A stretch of 64,000 nt of DNA from Hamadaea sp. (GCF_013362815.1 NZ_JABFVK010000019.1:1-64000); one strand, 5' to 3'. Shown: positions 49,440 through 58,064, numbered from the stretch's first letter. The notes: generated by a model not told the origin, from the sequence alone. Made by a program: numbers and translations.

Positions 49440-49942
49440 ATACCCGCTACTCGGCTACGACGTTCGAGGAGCAGCACGTCGCGCCAGCCGTGGTCGCCGT
49501 GCCGCCCGACTCGCTCGCGCGTGCCGATCACCCGGAAGCCGGTGCGTTCGTGCAACCGCAGGCTGGCGGTGTTCTCGGGGAAGACGCCGGACTGGATGGT
49601 CCAGATCCCGGCCGCCTCGGTGGACACGAACAGCGCCCTGAGCAGCGCCACCCCGACGCCTTTGCCCCGTACGCCGGGATCGACGTAGACGGAGTGCTCT
49701 ACGACCCCGGCGTACACCGGGCGGGGAGACACGGCGGAGACGGCGACCCAGCCGACCACGCGGCCGTCCAGCTCAGCCACGTGCCGGTGTCCGGGCAGCC
49801 GCCCGGTGTTGAACTTCTCCCAGGACGGCGCGTCGATCTCGAAACTGGCCTGCCCAGTGTCCAGCCCCGCCTGGTAGATGCGCAGGACGTCGTCGGCGTC
49901 GGCCTCCGTCATGGCCCGGATGCTCACCTCACCCATGATCAT
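49436..49942 (-). CDS. Phosphinothricin-acetyltransferase-like GNAT protein
   Basis: 168 residues (or 166 from the ATG at 49936). The order IRAMTEADADDVLRIYQAGL, RPVYAGVVEHSVYVDPGVRG, then GVGVALLRAL and FPENTASLRLHERTGFRV matches the PAT/Bar subfamily, which acetylates phosphinothricin, methionine sulfone and similar amino acids. Confidence 0.87.
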   Translation of the reverse strand: MIMGEVSIRAMTEADADDVLRIYQAGLDTGQASFEIDAPSWEKFNTGRLPGHRHVAELDGRVVGWVAVSAVSPRPVYAGVVEHSVYVDPGVRGKGVGVALLRALFVSTEAAGIWTIQSGVFPENTASLRLHERTGFRVIGTRERVGRHGDHGWRDVLLLERRSRVAGI

Positions 49943-50010
49943 TAACTTGCCGTGTGCGCGGTCGCGCTGTCAACGCGTTTGGCGGAAGGATCACCGGGTA
50001 GTCTCGAAAC

Positions 50011-51603
50011 GTGCCGTCTGCTCAGCGGAAGTTGGCGCCGTATCGCCGGAAGCGGGACTTCGCGAAGACTCCGGAACCGTCGGGTTCGTCGCGCAGGCGT
50101 GACCGCTCGGCCGGCCTACGGTTCGTCGTGCAGCGGCATCGCGCTCGCAATCTGCACTACGACTTCCGGCTGGAGATCGACGGCGTCGGCGTGAGCTGGG
50201 CCGTCCCCAAGGGACCGACGCAGGACCCGGGCGTACGCCGGGCGGCCTTCCACGTCGAGGATCACCCGTTGGAGTACTTCGACTTCGAGGGCGTCATCCC
50301 GCGTGGGGAGTACGGCGGCGGTGACGTCATCGTCTGGGACGCCGGCATCTGGGAGCCCGCCAAGGAGGAGGACCCGGGGCGCGCTGTGGCCGACGGAGAG
50401 CTGCACGTCGACCTCCACGGCGAGAAGCTGCACGGCCTGTTCGTCCTGGTACGCACGAAGACCGACGCCTCCGGCAAGGAGCAGTGGCTGCTCCTGAAGA
50501 AGCGGGACGACGACGCAGTCGAGGGCTGGAATCCCGAAGACCACCCGGAGTCCGTCCGCTCTGGACGGACGAACGATCAGGTCAAGGCCGATCCGGATCG
50601 AGTGTGGCGATCCGGTGAACCGGCCGCCCGGGCGGCGGTGTCGTTGAAGGCTTCGCCCGTGTCCTCCGACGAACTGGCCGCGCTGGATGCGCTGGGCAGC
50701 GGCGGCCAGTGGGACGTCTTCGGGCGTACGCTCAAAGTCACGAACTTGGACAAGGTCCTGTTCCCCGCGTTGGGCCGGCAGAAGCCGGTGACGAAGCGGG
50801 ATCTGCTGCGCTACGCCGCCGAGATCGCCCCGACCGTGTTGCCCTACCTGACCCGGCGGGCGATGAACCTGCATCGCTATCCCAACGGCGCGGACAGCAA
50901 AGGCTTCTGGCACAAGCAATTGCCCGACCACGCGCCGGAATGGCTGCCGCGCTGGGACAATCCCGACGCCGATCCGGGCGAGACCACCACCTACTTGGTG
51001 GTGGACGAAGCGGCCGCACTGGTCTGGGCGGCCAACTACGGCGGGCTCGAATGGCACCCCTGGACCTCCCGCGTCGACAAGCCCGATCGCCCCACGTACG
51101 CCCTCATCGACCTCGACCCCGGTGAGAAGACGAAGTGGGCCGACCTCGTCATGCTGGCCAAGCTCCACCGCGACGCGCTCGAGCATCTCGGCGTGAGCGC
51201 CCGCCCGAAGCTCAGCGGACGCCGGGGCATCCAGATCTGGGTGCCGATCCGGACCGGCCCGACCTTCGACGACACCCGGGCCTGGGTGGAGAAGCTCTCG
51301 AAGACCGTCGGCGCGCTCGTGCCCGACCTGGTCAGCTTCAAATGGCAGAAGGACGAGCGGGCCGGGTTCGCCCGGCTCGACTACACCCAGAACGCGATCA
51401 ACAAGACGCTCGTCGCGCCGTACAGCCCACGCCCGGCGGCGGGAGCGCCCGTGTCTACCCCGATCGACTGGGACGAACTGGACGACAAGCAGCTGCGGCC
51501 GGACAAATTCACCATTCGTACGCTTCCGAAGCGGCTGGCCGAGCGGGGTGACCTGTTCGCCGAGGTGCTCGACGTCAAGCAGAAGCTGCCTGTGTTCCGC
51601 TGA
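50011..51603 (+). CDS. ligD: LigD-type protein: 3'-phosphoesterase plus polymerase, no ligase
   Basis: 530 residues from a GTG at 50011. Residues 1-190 form the 3'-phosphoesterase domain: VVQRHRARNLHYDFRLEIDG, VSWAVPKGP, FHVEDHPLEYFDFEGVIPRG and YGGGDVIVWD. Residues 235-525 form the archaeo-eukaryotic primase-like polymerase domain: KVTNLDKVLFP, WHPWTSRVDKPD and LIDLDP, which holds the metal Asp pair, then SGRRGIQIWVP. No ATP-dependent ligase domain is present. It would process and fill DNA ends in non-homologous end joining with Ku and a ligase encoded elsewhere. Confidence 0.92.
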   Translation: MPSAQRKLAPYRRKRDFAKTPEPSGSSRRRDRSAGLRFVVQRHRARNLHYDFRLEIDGVGVSWAVPKGPTQDPGVRRAAFHVEDHPLEYFDFEGVIPRGEYGGGDVIVWDAGIWEPAKEEDPGRAVADGELHVDLHGEKLHGLFVLVRTKTDASGKEQWLLLKKRDDDAVEGWNPEDHPESVRSGRTNDQVKADPDRVWRSGEPAARAAVSLKASPVSSDELAALDALGSGGQWDVFGRTLKVTNLDKVLFPALGRQKPVTKRDLLRYAAEIAPTVLPYLTRRAMNLHRYPNGADSKGFWHKQLPDHAPEWLPRWDNPDADPGETTTYLVVDEAAALVWAANYGGLEWHPWTSRVDKPDRPTYALIDLDPGEKTKWADLVMLAKLHRDALEHLGVSARPKLSGRRGIQIWVPIRTGPTFDDTRAWVEKLSKTVGALVPDLVSFKWQKDERAGFARLDYTQNAINKTLVAPYSPRPAAGAPVSTPIDWDELDDKQLRPDKFTIRTLPKRLAERGDLFAEVLDVKQKLPVFR

Positions 51604-52081
51604 CCGGCTTGACGTACCGGTGGCAGGGGACCGACAGCGTGCCGCTCGCGGCCTCCGCCTGATAGGTGAACATGCCGTCGTCGGTCCAGCCGCAGCGCTC
51701 GTAGAAACGGCGCGCCCGGTGATTGCCGTCCACCACGGCGAGCCAGGCCTGGCCGTGGCCGCCCGCGGCCACCTGCCGCTCGGCTTCGGCCAGCAGGTTC
51801 GCCGCGACTCCGCCGCCGCGGTGGTCCGAGGCGACGTAGACCTGTTCGACCTCGTCGCCGACGACCATCACGAACCCGGCGATCTGCTCGGATTCACTCA
51901 CCGCCACCGTCGTCTGCAGCACTCGTTCGGCCGCGCGCTGCCGGAACGATTCTGGAGTGCGTACGGCGACGAGGTCGTCGGGGACGTTGCCCAGGTGGCC
52001 GTCGGCCCACCCCTTGGTCCAGATCTCCGCCACCGCGGCGGCGTCCTCGGCTCGGGCGGGTCGGATCGCGTACGCCGGCAT
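51575..52081 (-). CDS. GNAT-family N-acetyltransferase
   Basis: 168 residues. The opening IRPARAEDAAAVAEIWTKGW, acetyl-CoA motif VYVASDHRGGGVAANLL and RRFYERCGWTDDG are typical. Its 3' end overlaps ligD by 29 bp convergently. The substrate is unknown. Confidence 0.88.
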   Translation of the reverse strand: MPAYAIRPARAEDAAAVAEIWTKGWADGHLGNVPDDLVAVRTPESFRQRAAERVLQTTVAVSESEQIAGFVMVVGDEVEQVYVASDHRGGGVAANLLAEAERQVAAGGHGQAWLAVVDGNHRARRFYERCGWTDDGMFTYQAEAASGTLSVPCHRYVKPVSGTQAASA

Positions 52082-52130
52082 CGGCCGACCATAACAAGGA
52101 ATGTCAGGGGTGGCCGGTAGCTTCGGCCGG

Positions 52131-52508
52131 GTGAGCGCGCCTGGTGACGTCCCGGAGGAGATCCTGGTCCGGCTGCGAGCCGTCTGCCTCGCCTTGCCCG
52201 AGGCCTACGAGGAGCCCGCCTGGATCGGCGTCCGATGGCGGATCCGGCAGCGGACCGTCGCGCACGCGTACATCCGGGATCCGGGGGACGAGTGCGTCAT
52301 GACCTTCCGGGCACCGGGCGAGGAGATCATCGCTTTGGTCCAGAGTGGACACGTCTTCGAGCGCGCCGATTGGGGCGACAACGTCGTACGCATGACGTTC
52401 ACCGACGACGTCGACTGGGCCGAGGTCGCCGAGCTGCTCACCGAGAGTTACCTGATCCAGGCGCCGAAGCGGCTCGCCGCCCTGGTCGACCGGCCCCCGC
52501 TGCCCTGA
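52131..52508 (+). CDS. MmcQ/YjbR-family protein
   Basis: 125 residues from the GTG at 52131; a start at 52101 would add 10 residues. CLALPEAYEEPAWIGVRWRI and WAEVAELLTESYLIQAPKRL match the MmcQ/YjbR double-wing fold. Function is unknown; some members bind DNA. Confidence 0.85.
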   Translation: MSAPGDVPEEILVRLRAVCLALPEAYEEPAWIGVRWRIRQRTVAHAYIRDPGDECVMTFRAPGEEIIALVQSGHVFERADWGDNVVRMTFTDDVDWAEVAELLTESYLIQAPKRLAALVDRPPLP

Positions 52509-52543
52509 CGATTACGCCGGGCGAGCCTGGGAAAGGGTGGCGC

Positions 52544-52729
52544 ATGGACACCATCGCCACCCTCGCCCATGACCTCGACGTCACCACTGAAGACGTTCAG
52601 GCGTACGTGCAGGAACTGATCCGCCGCGACGGCGAGCAGGCCGTCATCGCGGCGAAACGCGATCTGGCCACCGAGACCGCGTTGACCGACGCCGCCGCCC
52701 ACCAGGTACGCGTCCAGCTCACCCACTGA
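52544..52729 (+). CDS. Small conserved hypothetical protein
   Basis: 61 residues from the ATG at 52544, with GAAAGGG upstream. The sequence is helical (TLAHDLDVTTEDVQAYVQEL, then IAAKRDLATETALTDAA). It resembles the short helix-turn-helix-like stretch of other actinobacterial small proteins, but I cannot name a family. Confidence 0.6.
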   Translation: MDTIATLAHDLDVTTEDVQAYVQELIRRDGEQAVIAAKRDLATETALTDAAAHQVRVQLTH

Positions 52730-52760
52730 CGGCTCGGCGCTCCAGCGCTCTTGCAAGCTC

Positions 52761-52858
52761 GTCGGGTTCCGACGATCTGTGCACGATTCGGCCCACGATT
52801 GTCGGCTTCCGACGATCATGGGGGCCAGGAGCGCCACGATTGTCGGCTTCCGACGATC
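52761..52858. repeat. Three more copies of the GTCGGCTTCCGAC palindrome
   Basis: GTCGGGTTCCGACGATC (one change) at 52761-52777, and GTCGGCTTCCGACGATC at 52801-52817 and 52842-52858. The flanks (GATCTGTGCACGA, GCCCACGA) also resemble those of the cluster at 48526-48627. Confidence 0.85.
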
Positions 52859-53207
52859 ATGGAGGGCTCGGCGCGAGGGCCGCACGGCGCGGACCTTGAT
52901 CGTGTGCCCCTGGTCAGCGTTGAGAGCCCGTTTTCGTTGATCAAGTGCCCGCTATCAGCGCTGAGAACTCGTTTTCCGCTGACCACGGGCACTCGATCTA
53001 CGAAACGGGCCGCAGATCGCAGATGCAGGGCACTTGATCACGATGACGGCCGTTTCCGGTCGCCGAGGATCGCTCGATCTCCACCGTTCCGCGCTCCTGC
53101 AAGATCGTCGTTGGGCAAGAGTGTCGCGTTATCCGGCATAAGGCGGCTATTCGAGCGCGGTATACCGCGTTATCCGGCGTACTGTGATGATCTTGCCAAC
53201 TGAGCGG
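52859..53207. other. Repeat-rich non-coding region
   Basis: No gene is visible. It holds a degenerate 30 bp direct repeat (about 52914-52943 and 52953-52984, sharing TCAGCGYTGAGA and CGTTTTC). An inverted pair is TTGATCAAGTGCCC (52937-52950) with GGGCACTTGATCA (53028-53040). CGCGTTATCCGGC is repeated exactly at 53125-53137 and 53166-53178. GCAAGATC/GATCTTGC arms lie at 53099-53106 and 53190-53197. The last could act as terminator for the leftward SDR. Confidence 0.7.
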
Positions 53208-54038
53208 CTAGAGGTCGGTGGACAGCGCGACGTGCTTCCACTGCTCCAGTTCGCGCCGAACCAGGTCGAGTTTCGCCTCGATCCGGGCGATCGAGTCCTG
53301 GCCGAGCTGAAGGCGCAGCGGCGGCGTTTCCACCTCGGTGATGTCGAGGATGGCGTTCGCCGCCTTGACCGGGTCGCCTGCCTGCTTCCCGTCGTTGGTG
53401 CCCATGCTCTGCCGGACCGCTCCCGCGCCCGCTTCGTAGTCGGGGATCGTCGCAGGCTCGGTGCGCAGGCTCGCCGGGTTCAGGAAGTCGGTGCGGAAGC
53501 CGCCCGGTTCCACGATCGTCACGCGTACGCCGAGCGGGGCGAGCTCGCCGTGCAGCGCCTCGGAGAGCCCTTCGACAGCGAACTTCGTCGCACCGTAGAG
53601 CCCGACGCCGGGGGCGGTGGCGAAGCCGCCGACCGAGCTGAGGTTCAGGACGTGCCCCGAGCGCTGCGCCCGCAACACCGGCAGGGTGGCCTTGAGAGTG
53701 TTGATCACACCGAACACGTTGACGTCGAACAGGTCGCGGGCGGCCGCGTCGGAGACCTCTTCGACCGCGCCGACCAGGCCGTACCCGGCGTTGTTGACGA
53801 CGACGTCGATCCGCCCGAAGCGCTCGACGGTGGCGTCGGCGGCGGCCTGCAACTGAACCGGGTCGGTGACATCGGCCGTCAGCGCGAGCAGATTCGCCGG
53901 CTCCTCGGGATAGGCCTTGCTGACGGCGGCGGCGTCGCGCGCCGTCGCGGCGACCTGGTGACCCCGCTCGAGGGCGGCCCGGACGATCTCGGCGCCCAGC
54001 CCACGGGAGGCGCCGGTGACGAAGAAGACTTTGCTCAT
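53208..54038 (-). CDS. Short-chain dehydrogenase/reductase
   Basis: 276 residues. Classical SDR motifs: TGASRGLGAE, VVNNAGYGLVGAVEE, the catalytic serine in LNLSSVGG and the YGATKFAVEG Tyr-Lys pair. This subfamily is commonly paired with a MerR regulator, as here; the MerR gene is divergent across a CTAGAG-N4-CTCTAG palindrome. The substrate is unknown. Confidence 0.92.
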   Translation of the reverse strand: MSKVFFVTGASRGLGAEIVRAALERGHQVAATARDAAAVSKAYPEEPANLLALTADVTDPVQLQAAADATVERFGRIDVVVNNAGYGLVGAVEEVSDAAARDLFDVNVFGVINTLKATLPVLRAQRSGHVLNLSSVGGFATAPGVGLYGATKFAVEGLSEALHGELAPLGVRVTIVEPGGFRTDFLNPASLRTEPATIPDYEAGAGAVRQSMGTNDGKQAGDPVKAANAILDITEVETPPLRLQLGQDSIARIEAKLDLVRRELEQWKHVALSTDL

Positions 54039-54054
54039 GTCCCGAAGGTAGAAG

Positions 54055-54070
54055 CTAGAGTCGGCTCTAG
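54055..54070. promoter_or_regulatory. MerR-type palindromic operator
   Basis: CTAGAGTCGGCTCTAG is an inverted repeat (6 bp arms, 4 bp spacer) 16 bp upstream of the leftward SDR start. MerR regulators bind such palindromes between promoter elements and activate the adjacent gene. Confidence 0.7.
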
Positions 54071-54107
54071 ATCAAGCCGGGAAACCACCGATGTGACAGG
54101 GGTCGCC

Positions 54108-54560
54108 ATGGATCTGACCATCGGCGAGGTCGCCGAGCGCAGCGGGCTCAGCGTCCACGCGCTGCGCTTCTACGAGAAGGAGGGGTTGTTCGCCAACCCC
54201 GTACGCCGTACGGCAACGGGTCGCCGGCTCTACCACGAAGAAGACGTGGAATGGCTCGCCGTATGCACGAAGCTGCGTTCGTCGGGGATGTCGCTGGCGG
54301 TGATCCGGCAGTACGTCGAGCTGGCCCGGCAGGGTTCGGGCAACGAGAAGGAGCGGTTGAGTCTTCTGCGCGCGCATGAGGAGCACGTGCTGGACCAGAT
54401 TCGGGAGCTGAACGAGTGCCTGGCCGTCATCCGGTACAAGGTCGGCATCTACGAGGGCGCCCTCGAACGCGGTGAAGCGAACGAACTGTGGAATCCGTCC
54501 CACGCCGAACCGGCCGAGCTGGCCGGCACGGACGAGGACTGCCACCGCGCCGCGGCGTGA
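54108..54560 (+). CDS. MerR-family transcriptional regulator
   Basis: 150 residues from the ATG at 54108. The N-terminal winged helix reads LTIGEVAERSGLSVHALRFY, continuing EKEGLF and RRLYHEEDVEWL, followed by a coiled-coil dimerisation helix. No metal-binding cysteine cluster is evident, so it probably senses an organic ligand or redox change. It diverges from the SDR gene and likely controls it. Confidence 0.92.
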   Translation: MDLTIGEVAERSGLSVHALRFYEKEGLFANPVRRTATGRRLYHEEDVEWLAVCTKLRSSGMSLAVIRQYVELARQGSGNEKERLSLLRAHEEHVLDQIRELNECLAVIRYKVGIYEGALERGEANELWNPSHAEPAELAGTDEDCHRAAA

Positions 54561-54573
54561 TTCCGGCCTCGTT

Positions 54574-54594
54574 GATCGTCGGCTTCCGACGTTC
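54574..54594. repeat. GTCGGCTTCCGAC palindrome (single copy)
   Basis: A near-complete copy (GATCGTCGGCTTCCGACGTTC) 13 bp past the MerR stop. It is flanked by GTTGATC and GATCAAC at a distance, so it may fold as a MerR terminator. Confidence 0.8.
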
Positions 54595-54778
54595 TTGGCG
54601 GAGATCAACGGAGAAAATGTGGGGCTATGGCACCGCGAATCTTCCGCTGATCATGGAACTCGGATGATTTCGGCAACGGCGAACCCCCGCCTCCACCCTC
54701 TTCCAGAAGGCTGATTTCCGCAGGCTGGGGGCGGGGTCGGGGGCAACGATGAGGGGGGCGGGCGGCGGCAAGAGCCGG
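54595..54778. other. Non-coding region after MerR
   Basis: About 180 bp, G-rich near 54720-54760. No gene or strong hairpin is seen beyond the preceding palindrome. Confidence 0.5.
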
Positions 54779-55708
54779 CTAGAACCAGCCGCGCCAGAAC
54801 TGGAAGAGCTGGTAGCCGTAGTAGATGCCGTTGACCGGCGTACCGGAGCTCTCGGTGATCCAGAAGGTCAGGTCGCCGAAGCTGTCGCGTACCCAGGGCA
54901 GGTAGAGCAGCAGGAACACGATGACCAGCCCGAACGGGCGGATCTTGCGGCCGATCTCCTGTACGCGTTCGGGTAGGTAATGCTCGATCATCCCGTAGCC
55001 GTCGAGGCCCGGGATCGGCAGCAGGTTCAGCGCAGCGCTCGCGACCTGCAAGTACGCCAGGAGCGTCAGCCCGGCCCAGAAGGCGGCATGCGGCTCGCCG
55101 AGGTCGTAGATGCCGGTGGGGCCGAACTGCGCGGTGACGAAGAGGAGGACGGCCGCGAAGACGATGTTCACCGCCGGTCCGGCCATGGAGACCAGGGCGT
55201 CGCGATGGCGGCTGCGCAGCCGTTCCGACTCCACCAGTACTGCACCGCCCGGCAACGGCAGGCCACCGGTTAGCAGGGCGAACAGCGGCAACACGAAGGT
55301 CAGCAGGGGATGGCCGTATTTCAGCGGGTTCAGCCGCAGGTAGCCCTTCTCGGCGATGGTGTCGTCGCCGCCCCGGTGCGCCACCAGGGCGTGGGCGTAC
55401 TCGTGCAGGCAGAGGCTGACGAGCCAGCCCGCCAGGATGAAGACGAAGACGGCTGCCTGACTCGGGACGACGCCCGACCACATCGCCCAGCCGCTGGCCC
55501 CGGCGAGCGCCACCAGCAGCAGGAACAGCCAGGAGATCCCGGCACGCCGCCGCCGGGGCGGGCGGGGCAGCCGCCGGAGCGCCTTGCGCCGGTCCCGGGC
55601 CACCTCCGCCTCGATCGCACGGGCGCGTTCGTTCCAGCCTCCCTCGGCGGCCAGCCGCTGGAGCGGATCGTCGAGTGGGTCGAGGTAGTCCTCCCCGGCG
55701 TCGGTCAC
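54779..55708 (-). CDS. M50-family (site-2-protease-like) membrane metalloprotease
   Basis: 309 residues. A basic cytoplasmic N-terminus of about 55 residues precedes six hydrophobic segments. The zinc site is LHEYAHALVAH (HExxH) and the second metal motif ALNLLPIPGLDGYG (NxxPxPxLDG). These proteases cut within membranes, for example releasing anti-sigma factors or processing signals. The gene stands alone and diverges from the LigD-like polymerase. Confidence 0.9.
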   Translation of the reverse strand: MTDAGEDYLDPLDDPLQRLAAEGGWNERARAIEAEVARDRRKALRRLPRPPRRRRAGISWLFLLLVALAGASGWAMWSGVVPSQAAVFVFILAGWLVSLCLHEYAHALVAHRGGDDTIAEKGYLRLNPLKYGHPLLTFVLPLFALLTGGLPLPGGAVLVESERLRSRHRDALVSMAGPAVNIVFAAVLLFVTAQFGPTGIYDLGEPHAAFWAGLTLLAYLQVASAALNLLPIPGLDGYGMIEHYLPERVQEIGRKIRPFGLVIVFLLLYLPWVRDSFGDLTFWITESSGTPVNGIYYGYQLFQFWRGWF

Positions 55709-55757
55709 GAGGCGTGAGGCTACCGCAAATGTCTGTGGTTCTGGTTACTCTCAGGGC

Positions 55758-56708
55758 ATGGGCGAGGAGCGGGCCGGCGTCGCGTTGACCAACCTGGATC
55801 AATCCCTGTTCGAGGGCGCGGAGGCGACGAAACGCGATCTCGTCGCATACCTCGACGCCGTCAGCCAGCGGATTCTGCCGGTGCTGCGCGATCGGCCGCT
55901 CTCGGTGATCCGCGTCCTGCGCGGGCAGAACCCGTTCATGCAGAAGAACGTCCCCAAATACACGCCCGATTGGGTGAAGACGGTGACGCTCTGGGCGGAG
56001 TCGTCGCACCGCGAGGTGTCCTACGCGCTCTGCGACGATCTTCCGACCTTGATGTGGTTCGCCAATCAACGCGCGGTGGAATATCACCCGGCGCTGACCA
56101 GGGCACAGCGTTGGGCGTACCCGACGCATCTGATCATGGACCTGGACCCGCCCGAAGAAGGCGGTTTCGCGCAGGCGGTGACCGCCGCGCACCTGGTCCG
56201 GGAGGCGCTCGCGCAGGCCGGGATGGCGGGCGCGGTGAAGACGAGCGGCGCAAAAGGTGTGCACGTGTTCGTGCCACTGGCCGGTGAGCCCGACGCTGAG
56301 GAGGTCGCGGCGGCCACGCGCGCGGTCGCGGCCCGCGCGGAGCGGCTGGACCCGCAGGTGGCGACGACCGCGTTCATTCGCGAGGACCGTGCGGGGAAGG
56401 TCTTCCTCGACTCGACCCGCGCGGGCGGCGCGACGGTGGTCGCGGCCTATTCGCCGCGACTTCGGCCAGGCACGCCGGTGTCCTTCCCCGTCGCGTGGGA
56501 TCAGCTTGATCGGGTGTCGCCCCGAGATTTCACGATACGCACAGCGGTGTCCCTGCTTGGGGACAGTGATCCGTGGGCTGAGTCGATGCCCCCGCCGCAG
56601 CAGTTGGACCCGGGGCTGGTCGAGGAGGGGCACACCATCCCGATCGCCCGTGTGCAGGCGATGCACGAGGGCAAACGGCGCGCGCGGGCTCGTCGCGCCG
56701 AATCTTGA
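55758..56708 (+). CDS. LigD polymerase-domain protein (stand-alone)
   Basis: 316 residues, consisting only of the archaeo-eukaryotic primase-like polymerase domain: VALTNLDQSLFEG, VEYHPALTRAQRWAYPTHLI and IMDLDPPEEGG with the metal Asp pair, then TSGAKGVHVFVPL and EDRAGKVFLDSTR. It would add nucleotides at DNA ends during non-homologous end joining. The window has a second, different polymerase-bearing protein at 50011. No Ku or ATP-dependent ligase gene is present here. Confidence 0.92.
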   Translation: MGEERAGVALTNLDQSLFEGAEATKRDLVAYLDAVSQRILPVLRDRPLSVIRVLRGQNPFMQKNVPKYTPDWVKTVTLWAESSHREVSYALCDDLPTLMWFANQRAVEYHPALTRAQRWAYPTHLIMDLDPPEEGGFAQAVTAAHLVREALAQAGMAGAVKTSGAKGVHVFVPLAGEPDAEEVAAATRAVAARAERLDPQVATTAFIREDRAGKVFLDSTRAGGATVVAAYSPRLRPGTPVSFPVAWDQLDRVSPRDFTIRTAVSLLGDSDPWAESMPPPQQLDPGLVEEGHTIPIARVQAMHEGKRRARARRAES

Positions 56709-56731
56709 GGTTGATGGACTACAGTCCGGTT

Positions 56732-57328
56732 ATGCCTCAGGAAGCCGAGCTTCTCGCCGCGCGTACGCCGGCTCGGACCGAGCGTGCCGATGCCGCCCGC
56801 AACCGCCGGGCGGTGCTGGACGCGGCGGCGACCCTGTTCCGCGAACGCGGGGCGGAGTCGGTGACGATGGACGAGGTCGCCGCGAAGGCGGGGGTCGGCA
56901 AGGGCACCCTGTTCCGCCGGTTCGGTGACAAGTCCGGGCTGGCCATGGCGGTGCTGGACGAGGCCGAACGGGAGTTGCAGGAGCGCATCCTGTCCGGTCC
57001 GCCACCGTTGGGCCCCGGAGCCGCGCCCGGTCCCCGCCTCGTCGCGTTCGCCGGGGCGTACCTGGAGTTCTTGCTGGCCAACCTCGACGTCGTCCGCATG
57101 TCGGAGACCGCGTCACCGAGCGCGCGTTACCGGATCGGGGCGTACCGGTTCTGGCATCTGCACGCCCGCATCCTGCTCGAAGGCACCCCCGATCCCGATT
57201 TCGCGGCGCACGCGCTGCTCGCTTCGTTGTCGGCGGTTCATGTGTCCGCGCTGCTGACCGACCTCGATGAGGAACGCGTACGCGAAGGAGTGGCGAGACT
57301 CGCCCGCTCGTTGTTCCTCCGCTCGTAA
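56732..57328 (+). CDS. TetR/AcrR-family transcriptional regulator
   Basis: 198 residues from the ATG at 56732; in-frame TTG and ATG codons lie upstream in the polymerase gene end. The helix-turn-helix reads VLDAAATLFRERGAESVTMD, then VAAKAGVGKGTLFRRFGDKS. The C-terminal ligand-binding domain follows. The target is unknown; no clear palindrome is visible upstream. Confidence 0.9.
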   Translation: MPQEAELLAARTPARTERADAARNRRAVLDAAATLFRERGAESVTMDEVAAKAGVGKGTLFRRFGDKSGLAMAVLDEAERELQERILSGPPPLGPGAAPGPRLVAFAGAYLEFLLANLDVVRMSETASPSARYRIGAYRFWHLHARILLEGTPDPDFAAHALLASLSAVHVSALLTDLDEERVREGVARLARSLFLRS

Positions 57329-57335
57329 GCTTCGG

Positions 57336-57396
57336 CTGTGGCGCTGAGCATATGCTTCGCCTGTGGCGCTGAGCATATGCTTCGCCTGTGGCGAAG
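57336..57396 (+). repeat. 25 bp tandem direct repeat at the YciO-like start
   Basis: The unit from CTGTGGCG through GCATATGC to TTCGC occurs exactly at 57336-57360 and 57361-57385, and a third partial unit (CTGTGGCGAAG) begins at 57386. The GTG of the next gene is inside the partial unit, so each repeat carries a start-like TGTGGCG. GCATATGC within each unit is itself palindromic. Confidence 0.85.
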
Positions 57397-58008
57397 TACT
57401 TCGACGTGCATCCGGACAACCCGCAATCGCGGTCCATCCGGCAAGTGGTGGATCTGCTGCGGGAGGACGCGCTGATCGCGTACCCGACCGACTCCTGTTA
57501 CGCACTGGGCATCCAGCTCGGCAACCGGCCCGGCCTGGAGCGGATCAAGGAGATCCGGCGGCTTGACGACCGGCACCACTTCACCCTCGTGTGCCGGGAC
57601 TTCGCCCAGCTCGGCCAGTTCGTGAAGATCAGCAACTCAGTGTTCCGGCTGGTCAAGGCGGCCACTCCGGGCAGCTACACGTTCATCCTCCCGGCGACCA
57701 AAGAGGTGCCGCGTCGGCTCATGCACCCGAAGAAGCAGACCGTCGGCGTACGCATCCCGGACCACCGGGTCGCCCAGGCGCTGCTCGAGGAGCTCGGTGA
57801 GCCGATCCTGTCCAGCACCCTGCTGCTGCCGGGGGAGGAGGAGCCGATGACGCAGGGTTGGGAGATCAAGGACCTCCTCGACCATCAGATCGACGCGATC
57901 ATCGACTCCGGGGAGTGCGGGACGGAGCCGACGACCGTGGTGGACCTGTCCGAGGACGAACCCGAGATCCTCCGCTACGGCGCCGGGGACCCGTCGCGCT
58001 TCGAGTGA
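57388..58008 (+). CDS. Sua5/YciO/YrdC-family protein
   Basis: 206 residues from a GTG at 57388. The YrdC fold is clear: LREDALIAYPTDSCYALGIQ, KEIRRLDDRHHFTLVCRDF, then TPGSYTFILPATKEVPRRLM and TVGVRIPDH. Sua5/TsaC make threonylcarbamoyl-AMP for tRNA t6A. This one lacks the Sua5 domain and resembles YciO, so its role may differ. It is preceded by a tandem repeat. Confidence 0.88.
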   Translation: MAKYFDVHPDNPQSRSIRQVVDLLREDALIAYPTDSCYALGIQLGNRPGLERIKEIRRLDDRHHFTLVCRDFAQLGQFVKISNSVFRLVKAATPGSYTFILPATKEVPRRLMHPKKQTVGVRIPDHRVAQALLEELGEPILSSTLLLPGEEEPMTQGWEIKDLLDHQIDAIIDSGECGTEPTTVVDLSEDEPEILRYGAGDPSRFE

Positions 58009-58064
58009 CCGCTGAGGGTTCTCCCCGATGGCGAGGGCGGGCCGGGCGGGGAAGACTGGTCGGC

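Noticed and set aside
48526-54594. Spaced short repeats as a CRISPR array
   Set aside because: The repeats are only 13-21 bp palindromes with irregular spacing, mixed orientation and shared flanks, and no cas gene is present.
54651-56666. 671-codon open frame on the minus strand
   Set aside because: It runs antisense to the LigD-like polymerase gene and out of frame through the M50 protease gene, both of which have clear family motifs. It is a GC-rich shadow frame.
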